NCBI RefSeq assembly: GCF_002087085.1
Contig: NZ_MWQY01000011.1
Span: forward strand, 1-64,000
Length of the DNA stretch: 64,000 nt
Direction of reading: 5' to 3'
Origin: Marispirochaeta aestuarii
GTDB taxonomy: Bacteria > Spirochaetota > Spirochaetia > JC444 > Marispirochaetaceae
A program made the position numbers and the translations under genes. The notes below the pieces were generated by a model. That model worked only from the letters and a program-made list of their open reading frames with translations, was not told the origin of the DNA and searched no databases. Shown one piece after another: positions 52,966 through 61,715 of the stretch. Each line of letters begins with the position of its first letter. Position 1 is the first letter of the stretch.

Positions 52966-53004
52966 ATAGTTAATGTATATTAACTATTTATGCTTATTTG
53001 TCAA
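52966..53004 (-). promoter_or_regulatory. Promoter and 22-bp palindromic operator of the ABC operon
   Basis: Minus strand TTGACA (53004-52999), 16 bp, TAATAT (52982-52977). ATAGTTAAT-GTAT-ATTAACTAT (52966-52987) has perfect 9-bp arms and covers the -10 box, the position of a repressor site. The regulator gene is not in the window. Confidence 0.7.
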
Positions 53005-53161
53005 TAACAAAGTTAGCTTCCCCAAATAAAGAGAGTGCTCCTCAGGTAAAACAGTAAATCATTCTCTCTTCTTCCTTGCATAATCTTCATGTATATACCC
53101 GGCGTTTTTCTCAGGACTCCATTCACTCTGAGAGATCAGTGAGAAATTCCCCCCCCAAAGT

Positions 53162-53266
53162 TCACGAAGTCTGCAGAGTTTACGTGTAATGGAGTATTCT
53201 CGTGGGGTTTCTGGATATTCATCTGTCTCTGTGTTCTCGGAGGCTCGGCGGCAAGAAACCTTCTAC
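53162..53266. repeat. Dispersed repeat, copy B
   Basis: Noncoding. See copy A at 49757-49885. The surrounding intergenic stretch 53005-53402 otherwise holds only the leader of ssb; the 120 bp before ssb are AT-rich with TTTACA-like hexamers but no firm promoter. Confidence 0.5.
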
Positions 53267-53402
53267 ATCTTTTTTATTCTACCCAACCTTGTTCATGAAA
53301 AAAATGTAAAAAATCTTCCCGGGTAGAATCACATCCTCTTTTTCCGGGTTTTACACTGTATACACGGCGCCGAAACGTGATTTACAAAATTTGGAGGAAA
53401 AG

Positions 53403-53813
53403 ATGAACCAACTGAACACTATCCATCTGGACGGAAACCTGGTGCGGGACCCCCAGCGAAAGGAGACACCAAAAGGTACCCCGGTCTGTACCTTTTCAGT
53501 GGCTTCCAACCGTTATTTTCGCCAGGATGAAGAGAACAAACAGGAGGTCTCCTTCTTCGATGTGGAGACCTGGGCCGATACTGCCGAGACTTGTGCAAAG
53601 GTCCTGAAGAAGGGGCGTGGGGTGCGTATTTTCGGGAGGCTCAAACAGGACCGCTGGGAAGATGCGGAGGGAAAGACCCAGTACCGGATAAAGATCGTTG
53701 CAGACAAGGTGGAATTCCGGCCTCAGTTCAATAAAACCGGTAAAAGTGATGATGCTGAAGACGGGGCGTCGGAGGACCGGGTGGAGGAGGAAGCTGCCGA
53801 GCTGGTGATATGA
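53403..53813 (+). CDS. ssb: Single-stranded DNA-binding protein
   Basis: A 136-residue OB-fold protein. ATG 53403 follows GGAGG by five bases; an upstream TTG is less likely. The OB-fold shows NTIHLDGNLVRDPQRKETPK, VCTFSVASNRYF, VSFFDVETWADTAETCAKVL, KKGRGVRIFGRLKQDRWEDA and YRIKIVADKVEF. The acidic tail ends in AAELVI rather than the DDDIPF-type tip that recruits partners, so it may be a secondary Ssb. A partial copy lies at 59052-59280. Confidence 0.88.
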   Translation: MNQLNTIHLDGNLVRDPQRKETPKGTPVCTFSVASNRYFRQDEENKQEVSFFDVETWADTAETCAKVLKKGRGVRIFGRLKQDRWEDAEGKTQYRIKIVADKVEFRPQFNKTGKSDDAEDGASEDRVEEEAAELVI

Positions 53814-53830
53814 ATCGTTACGCTTGTATA

Positions 53831-53862
53831 GACTGGAGTCCTCCGGGCTCCAGTCCCTTCTT
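53831..53862 (+). terminator. Terminator-like hairpin after ssb
   Basis: GACTGGAG (53831-53838) pairs with CTCCAGTC (53848-53855), 9-base loop, then CCTTCTT. The T-run is short. 53870-54080 holds nothing else recognisable. Confidence 0.5.
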
Positions 53863-54082
53863 ATGGGCATAACAGGTCGGGAATGTGGAGTGATAATAGC
53901 AGGCCCATAGCGGCTGCAGCTTTTTCGGGTGTTAAGCTGCAGGGTTATTGATTTTCGGGCCTGTCGGAAGCGTCTACAGAACAGTATGAGAGTCTCTGAA
54001 TCTCCTAAAAAAAGGAACCTCTTTGAAGATTCTGGATTTCAGCATAAATCTATTTTGATACATTGAATTGCCGGTACCCAGG

Positions 54083-55165
54083 CTACTTTTTTTCCCCCGA
54101 TTGCCGCCGCGACGGCAGAAGCCGGAGCGGAAGGGCAAGTTTGAATTTGCTCCCACGCAATGACATAATGACGCTTTGCAGTACAATGAAAAGATACAGC
54201 AGGAGCCCGCTGATTATCGCCTGGAAATTTGACTGGATACCCGCAGCACGGATCAGTTCATTGATTATCAGAAGGGTCAGTGTGCCGATCGGTGCACCCA
54301 GCGGGTTTCCTACGCCGCCGTTGAGTAAGGTGCCGCCTATTATAGCCGATGCTATTGCTTTTATTTCAAACCCTGCCGCGTTTCCCACATTTCCAGCCCC
54401 TGTCGTCATTATGTACACGAATCCCGCAATCCCGGCTGTCAGTCCGCATATAATGTATGCGAAGAATTTCGTTCCCTTTACATTGATACCGAGCATCATG
54501 GCACTCTGTTCATTGCCGCCGACAGCGTAAACATTGCGGCCGACCCGCGACCACTTCATAAAGGCGGCGATGAGGGCAACAAGGACTATCACTATAATGA
54601 CACCCGGTTTGATTTCACAGGGGATGAAGACGCCCAGCCTGTTCTGCGTGCCAAGCCAGGGAATCATTATTTTTGCATCCCGCAGGGCAACGAAAGCAGG
54701 CATGCTCACGTTGATCGGATCTTTGTGGAGTGACGTCAGCAGTCCTTTCGCCAGGAACAATCCTGAAAGCGTTATGATAAATGGCTGTATCTCAAGGTAG
54801 GCAATGAGAAATCCCTGAAGGAGACCGAATGCGATACCTATGGCCAGAGCAATAAGCAGGGCGCCCGGAATGCTTCCCGCGTCAGATTCCAGAAATACGG
54901 CACAGGCCATGGTTACCAGGCCGCAAACTGAGCCTATGGAAATGTCAATGCCGCCTACGATCATAACTACGCACAGCCCAAGTGTCATGATGATGAGCGG
55001 AGCATTCAGGTTGAACAGATCAAAGAAGGTCTGAAACTGCAGGAAACTGCGCGGAAAACTTATAATCGCAAACAGGTACATCAGTACAAATATTACTGCA
55101 GCAATGATAAACAGAAGGTTTGAATTCGATAGTTTTGTTTTGGGCCCGGCACTCGGAGAATTCAC
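54083..55165 (-). CDS. Sugar ABC transporter permease (YjfF/RbsC type), second
   Basis: A 360-residue permease with about ten helices. I choose GTG 55165, two bases after the stop of the gene upstream. The ribose-class signature GLCVVMIVGGIDISIGSVCG is present near the N-terminus, and NVYAVGGNEQSAMMLGINV and AIIGGTLLNGGVGNPLGAPI later. With the previous permease it forms the heterodimeric channel. It ends the operon. Confidence 0.88.
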   Translation of the reverse strand: MNSPSAGPKTKLSNSNLLFIIAAVIFVLMYLFAIISFPRSFLQFQTFFDLFNLNAPLIIMTLGLCVVMIVGGIDISIGSVCGLVTMACAVFLESDAGSIPGALLIALAIGIAFGLLQGFLIAYLEIQPFIITLSGLFLAKGLLTSLHKDPINVSMPAFVALRDAKIMIPWLGTQNRLGVFIPCEIKPGVIIVIVLVALIAAFMKWSRVGRNVYAVGGNEQSAMMLGINVKGTKFFAYIICGLTAGIAGFVYIMTTGAGNVGNAAGFEIKAIASAIIGGTLLNGGVGNPLGAPIGTLTLLIINELIRAAGIQSNFQAIISGLLLYLFIVLQSVIMSLRGSKFKLALPLRLLPSRRQSGEKK

Positions 55166-55166
55166 C

Positions 55167-56243
55167 CTAATCCACCTTCTTTCCGGATGTGTTTCCGTCG
55201 ATAAACTCTGTCTCGACAGTCTCATCCGCCCCTATCATTGTTCTAACCTTGTCCAGAACCTTGCCGGAATAAAACCTGGTCACCGGAGAAGCTACTACCA
55301 TGAGAATCATAATGAAAACCGCTTTGAAAGCCAGAATGGCCTCGGGTTCCACCTCCAGCCTGAGCAGGGTCCTGTTCAGCATCTCTATGGTGTATGCGCC
55401 GATGATAGAACCGGTAATGCTGAATTTCCCGCCGCCCAGTGAGTTCCCGCCGATTGCTACGGCGAGAATCGCATCCATCATGATGAACTTGAGCAGATTG
55501 ACGCTGTCGTGACGTCCCGCCTTGTTCACTGCGATGAAACCTGCGACGGCGGTACATACTCCCATAATCAGAAAGGTCAGGAATATGATTTTCTTCGGAT
55601 TGATACCGTTCAAACGCGCAGCGCTCGGGTTGATTCCTACCGACTCCACATAGAGCCTGAGGTTCGTGGTTTTAAGTACTACGACGACAATCAATATAAA
55701 CAGGGCGGTCAGGATTATGGGAGTCTGTATAGGAACTCCCGGTATTACTGTACCGATTTGATTCGATATATCATTTGCCAGAATGGGAGATAATTTGCCA
55801 TCAATCATGAAGGCGATGGACCTGCCTCCCATTAAAAGTATGAGGGTTGCAACCATTGGCTGAACTTTGAATATCGAAACCAGGGTACCGTTGAATACGC
55901 CAAGGACTAAACCGGCTGCACAGCTTATCAGAAAACCCGCCACTATGGTTAACAATGTGACTTCGCCGGCATTCAGGACAAACAGGACAAATATGGCGGA
56001 CGTAATGGTAGCGCTGACACCTATGCTTATGTCCTGCCCTTGTGAGGCCGCAGTAACCAGAGTCATGCCTATTGACAGAATCACCAGCTCCGAAGCGCCG
56101 AACAGTATATTCGGAATGTTTCCGTAAAATGCTCCGTTTACTATAGTGATGCTGAAGTAATCGACCCCCTTGATCAGATTGATGATAATGAGGAGTACCA
56201 GAACCGTGACGGGGAGAAAGAGATGAGAATATTTATCTTTCAA
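55167..56243 (-). CDS. Sugar ABC transporter permease (YtfT/RbsC type), first
   Basis: A 358-residue permease with about ten helices. Signature TAASQGQDISIGVSATITSA is a variant of the GGIDLSVG motif, followed by NGTLVSIFKVQPMVATLILL and AIGGNSLGGGKFSITGSIIG. It starts 4 bp before the end of the ATPase gene. Confidence 0.88.
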   Translation of the reverse strand: MKDKYSHLFLPVTVLVLLIIINLIKGVDYFSITIVNGAFYGNIPNILFGASELVILSIGMTLVTAASQGQDISIGVSATITSAIFVLFVLNAGEVTLLTIVAGFLISCAAGLVLGVFNGTLVSIFKVQPMVATLILLMGGRSIAFMIDGKLSPILANDISNQIGTVIPGVPIQTPIILTALFILIVVVVLKTTNLRLYVESVGINPSAARLNGINPKKIIFLTFLIMGVCTAVAGFIAVNKAGRHDSVNLLKFIMMDAILAVAIGGNSLGGGKFSITGSIIGAYTIEMLNRTLLRLEVEPEAILAFKAVFIMILMVVASPVTRFYSGKVLDKVRTMIGADETVETEFIDGNTSGKKVD

Positions 56244-57751
56244 CTTTTTTCTTCCCTCCCCCGGGCTATCACTTGCATGACATCGCTTTCCGTCAAATTC
56301 ATTCCACTGAGTTCCCCGACGATTTCACGGTCCTTCATGATTATCAATCGGGAACAGGTTCGGAGCATTTCATCAATTTCCGAGGATATGAATGTCAGGC
56401 TCATTCCGCTTTCGGCGAGCTGGAGCACCAGTTTTTGGATTTCCACCTTGGTTCCGACATCGATTCCCCGTGTCGGTTCATCGAGGATCAGATACGCAGG
56501 GTGCGTGAGCAGCCAGCGGGCCAGAATGACTTTCTGCTGGTTGCCTCCCGACAGGGATTTGACGGGCGTGTTGATGTTCGGGGTTTTGATATCCAATTTC
56601 TTTATATATTCGTCGGCAAATTCCTCAACCTGTTTCTGAGCAAAAGGCTTGAAAAAGCCTTTCATAACCTGAAAGGCCAGAATAATGTTGTCGCGTACCG
56701 ACAGGTCAGCGATAACTCCGTCGCCCTTGCGGTCCTCCGGGAGATAGCCGATTCCCTGTTTCATGGCGTGCAGGGGCGTCCTGATCTTCACTCTCCTCCC
56801 GTTCATTCTGACTTCACCGCCTGTTACCTTGTCGGCGGCGAAAATTGCGCGGGCACTTTCGCTGCGTCCGGAGCCGAGCAGCCCGGCGAACCCGTTCACT
56901 TCGCCTTTTTGTATGGTAAAGTTGAAAGGCCGTACACCTGCGGCGCTCGAAAGCGCCTTCCCTTCCAAAACCGGTACGCTGGTGTCGGATGCAAGGGCCT
57001 CATGTTTTTTTATCTTTGTGACATCATCAAGATTTTTACCCATCATCTTTGAGACAAGCTCGATTTGGGGAAGTGATGATGTTTCGTATTCACCGATTAA
57101 CTTTCCATTGCGAAGCACTGTAATCCGTTCTGCAATTTCGTATACCTGCTCGAGAAAATGGGTTATGAAGATAATTCCCACGCCCCGTGATTTCAATTCG
57201 CGCATGAGTTCAAAGAGTTTATTTACCTCATCTTCGTCCAGTGAGGATGTCGGCTCATCCAGGATAAGGATCTTACAGTCCATATCGACCGTTCGGGCAA
57301 TCGCAATCATCTGCTGGACCGCAAGGGAACAGCTTGATAGTTCCTGGGTCGGACTCGCTGAAATTCCGAGGGAATCGAGCAGTTGTGCAGACTTTTCGTT
57401 TATCTTCTTCCAATTAATGAAAGGATCCCGGCTGCGGCCGATAAACATATTCTCTGCAACAGTCAGATTGGGGCAAAGAGTGATTTCCTGATAGACTGTG
57501 CCGATTCCATTTTTTTGCGCTTCCTGCGGCGACCTGAAGTGAACCTGCTTTTTATCTATAAATATATGGCCGGCGTCCTTTTCGTAAACTCCGGTTATGA
57601 CCTTTATCAGTGTGGATTTGCCCGCTCCGTTTTCTCCCATGAGGGCATGAATCTCACCCTTCCGGAGCCTGAAATCTACGTTATTAAGGGCTTTGACCTC
57701 TGGAAAAGATTTGCTGATAGCTCTCATTTCGAGTATGACTTCGGACTGCAA
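56240..57751 (-). CDS. Sugar ABC transporter ATPase with two ABC domains
   Basis: A 503-residue RbsA/YtfR-type ATPase. First Walker A is GENGAGKSTLIK (about 38) with signature SSCSLAVQQMIAIARTV (degenerate, as is common) and ILILDEPTSSLDEDEV. Second domain has GLLGSGRSESARAI and LSGGNQQKVILARWLLT with YLILDEPTRGIDVG. Both sites are present; first-domain signature is weakened. Cotranscribed with the binding protein and permeases. Confidence 0.92.
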   Translation of the reverse strand: MQSEVILEMRAISKSFPEVKALNNVDFRLRKGEIHALMGENGAGKSTLIKVITGVYEKDAGHIFIDKKQVHFRSPQEAQKNGIGTVYQEITLCPNLTVAENMFIGRSRDPFINWKKINEKSAQLLDSLGISASPTQELSSCSLAVQQMIAIARTVDMDCKILILDEPTSSLDEDEVNKLFELMRELKSRGVGIIFITHFLEQVYEIAERITVLRNGKLIGEYETSSLPQIELVSKMMGKNLDDVTKIKKHEALASDTSVPVLEGKALSSAAGVRPFNFTIQKGEVNGFAGLLGSGRSESARAIFAADKVTGGEVRMNGRRVKIRTPLHAMKQGIGYLPEDRKGDGVIADLSVRDNIILAFQVMKGFFKPFAQKQVEEFADEYIKKLDIKTPNINTPVKSLSGGNQQKVILARWLLTHPAYLILDEPTRGIDVGTKVEIQKLVLQLAESGMSLTFISSEIDEMLRTCSRLIIMKDREIVGELSGMNLTESDVMQVIARGREEKS

Positions 57752-57786
57752 TCAACGATCTCCTAACAGACATCAAACAAAGCTCC

Positions 57787-57827
57787 TGCGGTGCGGTGTC
57801 ATGGTCATTGCCGAACACCGTACCGCA
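57787..57827 (-). promoter_or_regulatory. Intercistronic hairpin after the sugar-binding-protein gene
   Basis: GCGGTGCGGTGT (57788-57799) and ACACCGTACCGC (57815-57826) form a 12-bp stem with one mismatch and a 15-base loop, in the gap between the receptor and ATPase genes. No T-run. It may protect the receptor mRNA or reduce read-through. Confidence 0.6.
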
Positions 57828-57866
57828 CATAAAACTTCGCGTTTACGTAATTGCGTTAAATGACTA

Positions 57867-58877
57867 CTACCTTGTTATCACACCTTTGCCGGGATCAGCA
57901 TTGATCCCCCATTTTTCGATGTCTTTGTCAGTTATCGTGTCGGTAGTTAAGAGTAATTCCTCCTGATACACGATTCCGTCGGGGAGATTGCCGCTTTTGA
58001 TCCACTTGGAAATCTCGGCAGCCTGACGCGGATTGCACTGCATGTCGGCATCCCAGTAGCCGGCCTGCACGTTCCGAAGTGCAAAGCGGTTAAAGTCAAA
58101 ACCAATAATCTTGACCTTGCCTCCCTTGCCGTGGGAGATTCCGGCCGCCTCGAGGGCCTGTACGGCACCTTGCGCCATTCCGTCGTTTTCCGCATAGATA
58201 ACGTTGAAATCCTTTCCTGCGGCTATTGCGGCTTCTACCACTTTGCGGGCTTCCTCAAGACTCCAGCTGTCTCCTCCTGTCCCGTCCGCCACGATATTGA
58301 GTTTCCCTTCTTTTTCGGCTTTGAGAACAGCGCCACTGCGGCCAATTTCAGCCGCGGATCCCATCTGGCCGCGAATAAGGATCAAATTAATCTTATCAAG
58401 CTTCAGACCTAAAACCCAAGCTACCGCTGTATCGCCTTCATACGCCATATCCGAAAGAAGGGCTGCCTGATAGTTTGATTTTTCTGTATCAATCGCACGG
58501 TCAAAGAGAATAACCTTTATGCCTGCGTCTTTTGCAGATTTTAAGGTGTCGTCCCATCCGGATGCGTTTGCAGCTGAGATCAGGAGGTAATCCACTCCAT
58601 CGCGAATGTAGCCTTTTGCTGCGGCAATCTGCTCGCTGTTGTCGCCGGTATTGGTTTGTTTTGCGTCATAGCCGTTCGCCCTTGAGAAGACATTGTTCAT
58701 GTCTTCAACATTGGCCTGCCGGTAACCCGATTCTTCCGGCGGCAGGTTCACGATACCGACCCTGATAAGATCACCGGCTGAGTCTGTGTCTTTACTGCCT
58801 CCGGCAAAGACCATTACCGGTGACAGCATGATAATTAACAGTAAAGCAAAGATGCAGAAAATTGAAAGCTTTTTCAT
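57867..58877 (-). CDS. Sugar ABC transporter substrate-binding protein (YtfQ-like)
   Basis: A 336-residue periplasmic sugar receptor with signal SIFCIFALLLIIMLSPVMVFA. Pieces SGYRQANVEDMNNVFSRANG, AKGYIRDGVDYLLISAANAS, GWDDTLKSAKDAGIKVILFD and FNVIYAENDGMAQGAVQALE match the YtfQ/RbsB family. The gene order receptor-ATPase-permease-permease is that of E. coli ytfQRT-yjfF (galactofuranose), so a furanose is possible but not proven. Confidence 0.87.
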   Translation of the reverse strand: MKKLSIFCIFALLLIIMLSPVMVFAGGSKDTDSAGDLIRVGIVNLPPEESGYRQANVEDMNNVFSRANGYDAKQTNTGDNSEQIAAAKGYIRDGVDYLLISAANASGWDDTLKSAKDAGIKVILFDRAIDTEKSNYQAALLSDMAYEGDTAVAWVLGLKLDKINLILIRGQMGSAAEIGRSGAVLKAEKEGKLNIVADGTGGDSWSLEEARKVVEAAIAAGKDFNVIYAENDGMAQGAVQALEAAGISHGKGGKVKIIGFDFNRFALRNVQAGYWDADMQCNPRQAAEISKWIKSGNLPDGIVYQEELLLTTDTITDKDIEKWGINADPGKGVITR

Positions 58878-58923
58878 TTTTCGTCCTCCACTCTTGTTAA
58901 TTTCCGGGATATACCCATTTTTT

Positions 58924-58929
58924 ATTATA
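58924..58929 (-). promoter_or_regulatory. -10 box of the sugar ABC operon
   Basis: TATAAT on the minus strand, 47 bp before ATG 58877, in an AT-rich leader; the -35 is not clear. The intergenic region 58930-59051 is otherwise empty. Confidence 0.45.
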
Positions 58930-59051
58930 CCATTGTATTATCAGAAAATATACAAATCTTTATTTACGGTCCCCTCTGCTCAAGTAATGACATGGCTTCA
59001 TACAGCATATCCAATCTTATGTCTTTAAAATGGCATTATTCCCAATAAAAA

Positions 59052-59280
59052 ATGAAAAAAGAGATCTAACACTATCCATCCGGAAGGAACCCTGGGAGGG
59101 TTATAGCAGGACCGCTGGGCCGATACCGAAGGATAACCCCAGTATCAGATCAAGATCGTGGCGGACAGGGTGGAGGACCGGCCCCAGTTCAATAAAACCG
59201 GCAAAAGTGATGATGCTGAAGACGGGGCGTCGGAGGACCGGGTGGAGGACCGGCAGCAGGTTATGGCGGAAGTTTTCTAA
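59052..59280 (+). pseudogene. Broken duplicate of ssb
   Basis: A degenerate copy of the gene at 53403. The first part (AACACTATCCATC..GG) matches codons 5-13 of ssb; then about 191 bp (53443-53633 in ssb) are missing; the remainder (CAGGACCGCTGGG onward) aligns again. The stretch 59188-59249 equals 53727-53788 at 61 of 62 positions. Stops occur early, so it cannot make Ssb. The strong match of the tail suggests a recent duplication or conversion. Confidence 0.8.
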
Positions 59281-59295
59281 AATCAGCTGATTGAA

Positions 59296-59357
59296 GCATA
59301 GCCCGGGTACGGAGAGTACCATTCCCGCGCTATGCACCTGGCTGCGTACCAGGTTTT
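59296..59357. terminator. Two adjacent hairpins between the ssb remnant and the OMP gene
   Basis: GCATAGC (59296-59302) pairs with GCTATGC (59329-59335), with inner GTAC/GTAC; then ACCTGG (59336-59341) pairs with CCAGGT (59349-59354) followed by TTTT on the plus strand. The second could end plus-strand transcription; for the minus-strand gene ending at 59369 it would be less efficient. Confidence 0.4.
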
Positions 59358-59368
59358 AATCCCCTGTT

Positions 59369-60085
59369 TTAATAGTTCATACTGAAGCCGCCGCGCAGTA
59401 CCGGGCGTACCGGATTCTGTTCAACGTCCAGGCTTCCGAAGCCGCCGTCAAACTCATCCAGCATGGGGTTCGAGACCATTACTCCCAGGCCTGCGAAAAG
59501 CCGTTTATTCTGGCCCATTCTAAGACTTCCTTCCAGCGTCAGCTCCAGCAGCATTCCAAGTGGATTGTCCGTTCCTCCGCTGATTGTGTTATCTTCGTCG
59601 GAATCATCGACAACTTCATAATCGCCACCCCCCACCTGTATGCCTATGCCTATCTCGGTACCGATGCTTATGCCTCCTGCTTTAGCTCCCAGGTCCAGAC
59701 GGTAACCGTATTTCTGCATGATGTAGACGCAGCCTGCAAAAAGTTCGGCTACATGAGCATCCATGCTCGCGTCGCTGATATAAAAGGAATCAGATTCCCC
59801 CAGGTGGTAGATTGTGGCCCCCACTTCGTAGCCGGTATAGAAGCCTCCCCGTTTGGAGATGTTGGTACCGTTCAATATACGGAAATCGAATCCCGGAACC
59901 AGGATTGTCTCTTCCAGTCCGTTATCGTCACTTACGTTGAGCATCATTAAGGAAAGACCGTAGGAAGGTGACGAAAAGCGTTTCTTCCAGCCATCTTCCG
60001 CAAACGCATTGTCCTGGGCGAAGACCGCCGAACTAATGCTCAGTACAACGATTACGGTAACTGCCACAACAAAAAATTTCTTCAT
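59369..60085 (-). CDS. Outer-membrane beta-barrel protein
   Basis: A 238-residue exported protein with signal KKFFVVAVTVIVVLSISSAVFA. The mature part has alternating beta strands (YGLSLMMLNVS, FYTGYEVGATIYHL, LDLGAKAGGISIGTEIGIGI, MLLELTLEGSLRM) and ends VLRGGFSMNY with a terminal aromatic, as in barrel proteins recognised by BamA. Function unknown. The promoter -10 TATAAT is at 60121-60126. An acidic loop (DDSDEDN) lies between strands. Confidence 0.78.
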   Translation of the reverse strand: MKKFFVVAVTVIVVLSISSAVFAQDNAFAEDGWKKRFSSPSYGLSLMMLNVSDDNGLEETILVPGFDFRILNGTNISKRGGFYTGYEVGATIYHLGESDSFYISDASMDAHVAELFAGCVYIMQKYGYRLDLGAKAGGISIGTEIGIGIQVGGGDYEVVDDSDEDNTISGGTDNPLGMLLELTLEGSLRMGQNKRLFAGLGVMVSNPMLDEFDGGFGSLDVEQNPVRPVLRGGFSMNY

Positions 60086-60120
60086 ATCCGTCCTCCTGTA
60101 TATACTTGATTCCTATTCTC

Positions 60121-60159
60121 ATTATAACACACTCTGGCCGGTACCGGGATAATTCCCGG
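60121..60159 (-). promoter_or_regulatory. -10 of the OMP gene and adjoining palindrome
   Basis: TATAAT on the minus strand at 60121-60126. CCGGGA-TAAT-TCCCGG (60144-60159) is a perfect palindrome where the -35 should be, and CCGGTACC occurs twice around it (60139-60146 and 60167-60174). A regulator may bind here. Confidence 0.4.
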
Positions 60160-60208
60160 CCACGGACCGGTACCCGGGTAAAACAACAGAGCATCAAAAT
60201 ATGGGACT

Positions 60209-60269
60209 TGACAGTACATGTTTCTTCCTGTAGTTTCTTTATACAGAAACGTTACTGTTTGTAGAAACG
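60209..60269 (+). promoter_or_regulatory. trp operon promoter region with four GTTTCT/AGAAAC half-sites
   Basis: TTGACA at 60209-60214 with a weak TAGTTT 17 bp later. Half-sites GTTTCT at 60221 and 60234 and AGAAAC at 60246 and 60264 form GTTTCT-N6-AGAAAC in the centre plus an outer pair, and AGAAACGTTA recurs as a direct repeat. This is the likely operator of trpE. An RNA hairpin is an alternative. Confidence 0.55.
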
Positions 60270-60290
60270 TTATAGTCGGGAGAGATACCT

Positions 60291-61697
60291 ATGAAAACCG
60301 AACGAAAAGAACGGGTTCTGATAAAAGCGGTCCCGGGGGACAAGTTCACTCCCTATTCCCTCGCCAGGAAACTGGGGGCCAGGGCGCTGCTTGAAAGCTC
60401 CTCCTTCGCAAAGGGAAAGGAGCGCTTCTCTGTTCTGCTGGTCGAGGAGGCCTTCAGGCTGCAGCAGCTGGACAGGGATATTTTCTTTGTACGGGAAGGA
60501 AAATCAAAACGGATAAAAAGCGGTGCCCGGGATATTCTGGATGTGCTGAATTATTTTGCTGACCAGCACAAGTCTCTGGGGCTCGAGCTTCCTTTTCCCG
60601 CCGGGGGGATCGGATTCCTCTCCTACGAGTTCGCCCGCTTTTGTGATGACATAAAATTTCTTCCCAAGACTCCGGATATGGAGATACCCGATGCCTGTTT
60701 TCTGTTTGGAAATCTGTATGTAATCTTCGACCACTACACGGATATTCTCTACCTTGTGGCCCTGGATTATGAAGAGGCCCCGGCAGACCTTGAGAAACTT
60801 ATAGCGGATACGGAAAAACGCCTTGGCAATCTTGATTTTACCTATCTCGAGGAGCCGGAAAAAGGATATGCCTCAGAGGTGGCGGACAGCGAGGAGGAGC
60901 GTAAGGGATACATGGATGGGGTCAGGAAGGTCCGGGAGCGGATTATCGCAGGGGATATTCTGCAGGGTGTGCTTTCACGACGGGTTACCCTGCGGACGAC
61001 GATTCCTCCCCTGGAAGCTTACCGGCACCTGAGGACTTCAAATCCTTCACCCTATCTCTTTTTTCTTGATTTTGATGATTATGCGATTTTCGGATCTTCC
61101 CCGGAGGTTCATGTAAAGGTAAAGGACGGATATGCGGAGATCCACCCCATCGCGGGAACCCGGCGGAGGGGGAAAACGGAGGAGGATGACCGTCACCTTG
61201 AAGAGGAGCTCAAAGCCGACGAAAAGGAGCGGGCCGAACACCTTATGCTGGTAGACCTGGCCCGTAACGATCTGGGACGGGTATGCGAACCTGGTACGAT
61301 AAAAGTGACCTCCTTCATGGAGGTGGAACGTTATTCCCATGTCATGCATCTCGTATCGCGGGTGCGGGGAAAACTTGGAGACAGGAGTTCCGCCCAGGTG
61401 ATTCGCGCCACCTTTCCTGCAGGAACCGTTTCCGGAGCACCCAAGCTGAAGGCCATGGAGATAATCGATTCCCTTGAACCGCTTCCCCGGGGTTTTTACG
61501 CGGGACTTGTGGGATACTTCGAACCCGGCGGGCAGATGGATACATGCATCACCATACGCGCGGCTCTGCAGCGGGGTGAGACTATTACCCTGCAGGCGGG
61601 CGCAGGAATCGTGTATGACTCGACCCCTGAGAGGGAGTACGAGGAAACGGGTGAAAAGCTCGGGGCTCTTCTTTCCGCCATCGAGGCACAGATCTGA
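60291..61697 (+). CDS. trpE: Anthranilate synthase component I
   Basis: A 468-residue chorismate-using enzyme making anthranilate with the glutaminase domain encoded next. The tryptophan-feedback LLESS motif is near residue 34 (RALLESSSF). Catalytic part: GDILQGVLSRR, SSPEVHV, IHPIAGTRRRGKTEEDD, LMLVDLARNDLGRVC, TFPAGTVSGAPKLKAMEII and GFYAGLVGYF. Followed by trpGD, so TrpE rather than PabB. Ribosome site GGGAG. Confidence 0.93.
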   Translation: MKTERKERVLIKAVPGDKFTPYSLARKLGARALLESSSFAKGKERFSVLLVEEAFRLQQLDRDIFFVREGKSKRIKSGARDILDVLNYFADQHKSLGLELPFPAGGIGFLSYEFARFCDDIKFLPKTPDMEIPDACFLFGNLYVIFDHYTDILYLVALDYEEAPADLEKLIADTEKRLGNLDFTYLEEPEKGYASEVADSEEERKGYMDGVRKVRERIIAGDILQGVLSRRVTLRTTIPPLEAYRHLRTSNPSPYLFFLDFDDYAIFGSSPEVHVKVKDGYAEIHPIAGTRRRGKTEEDDRHLEEELKADEKERAEHLMLVDLARNDLGRVCEPGTIKVTSFMEVERYSHVMHLVSRVRGKLGDRSSAQVIRATFPAGTVSGAPKLKAMEIIDSLEPLPRGFYAGLVGYFEPGGQMDTCITIRAALQRGETITLQAGAGIVYDSTPEREYEETGEKLGALLSAIEAQI

Positions 61698-61715
61698 TTC
61701 GAAGGAGATTCGATA

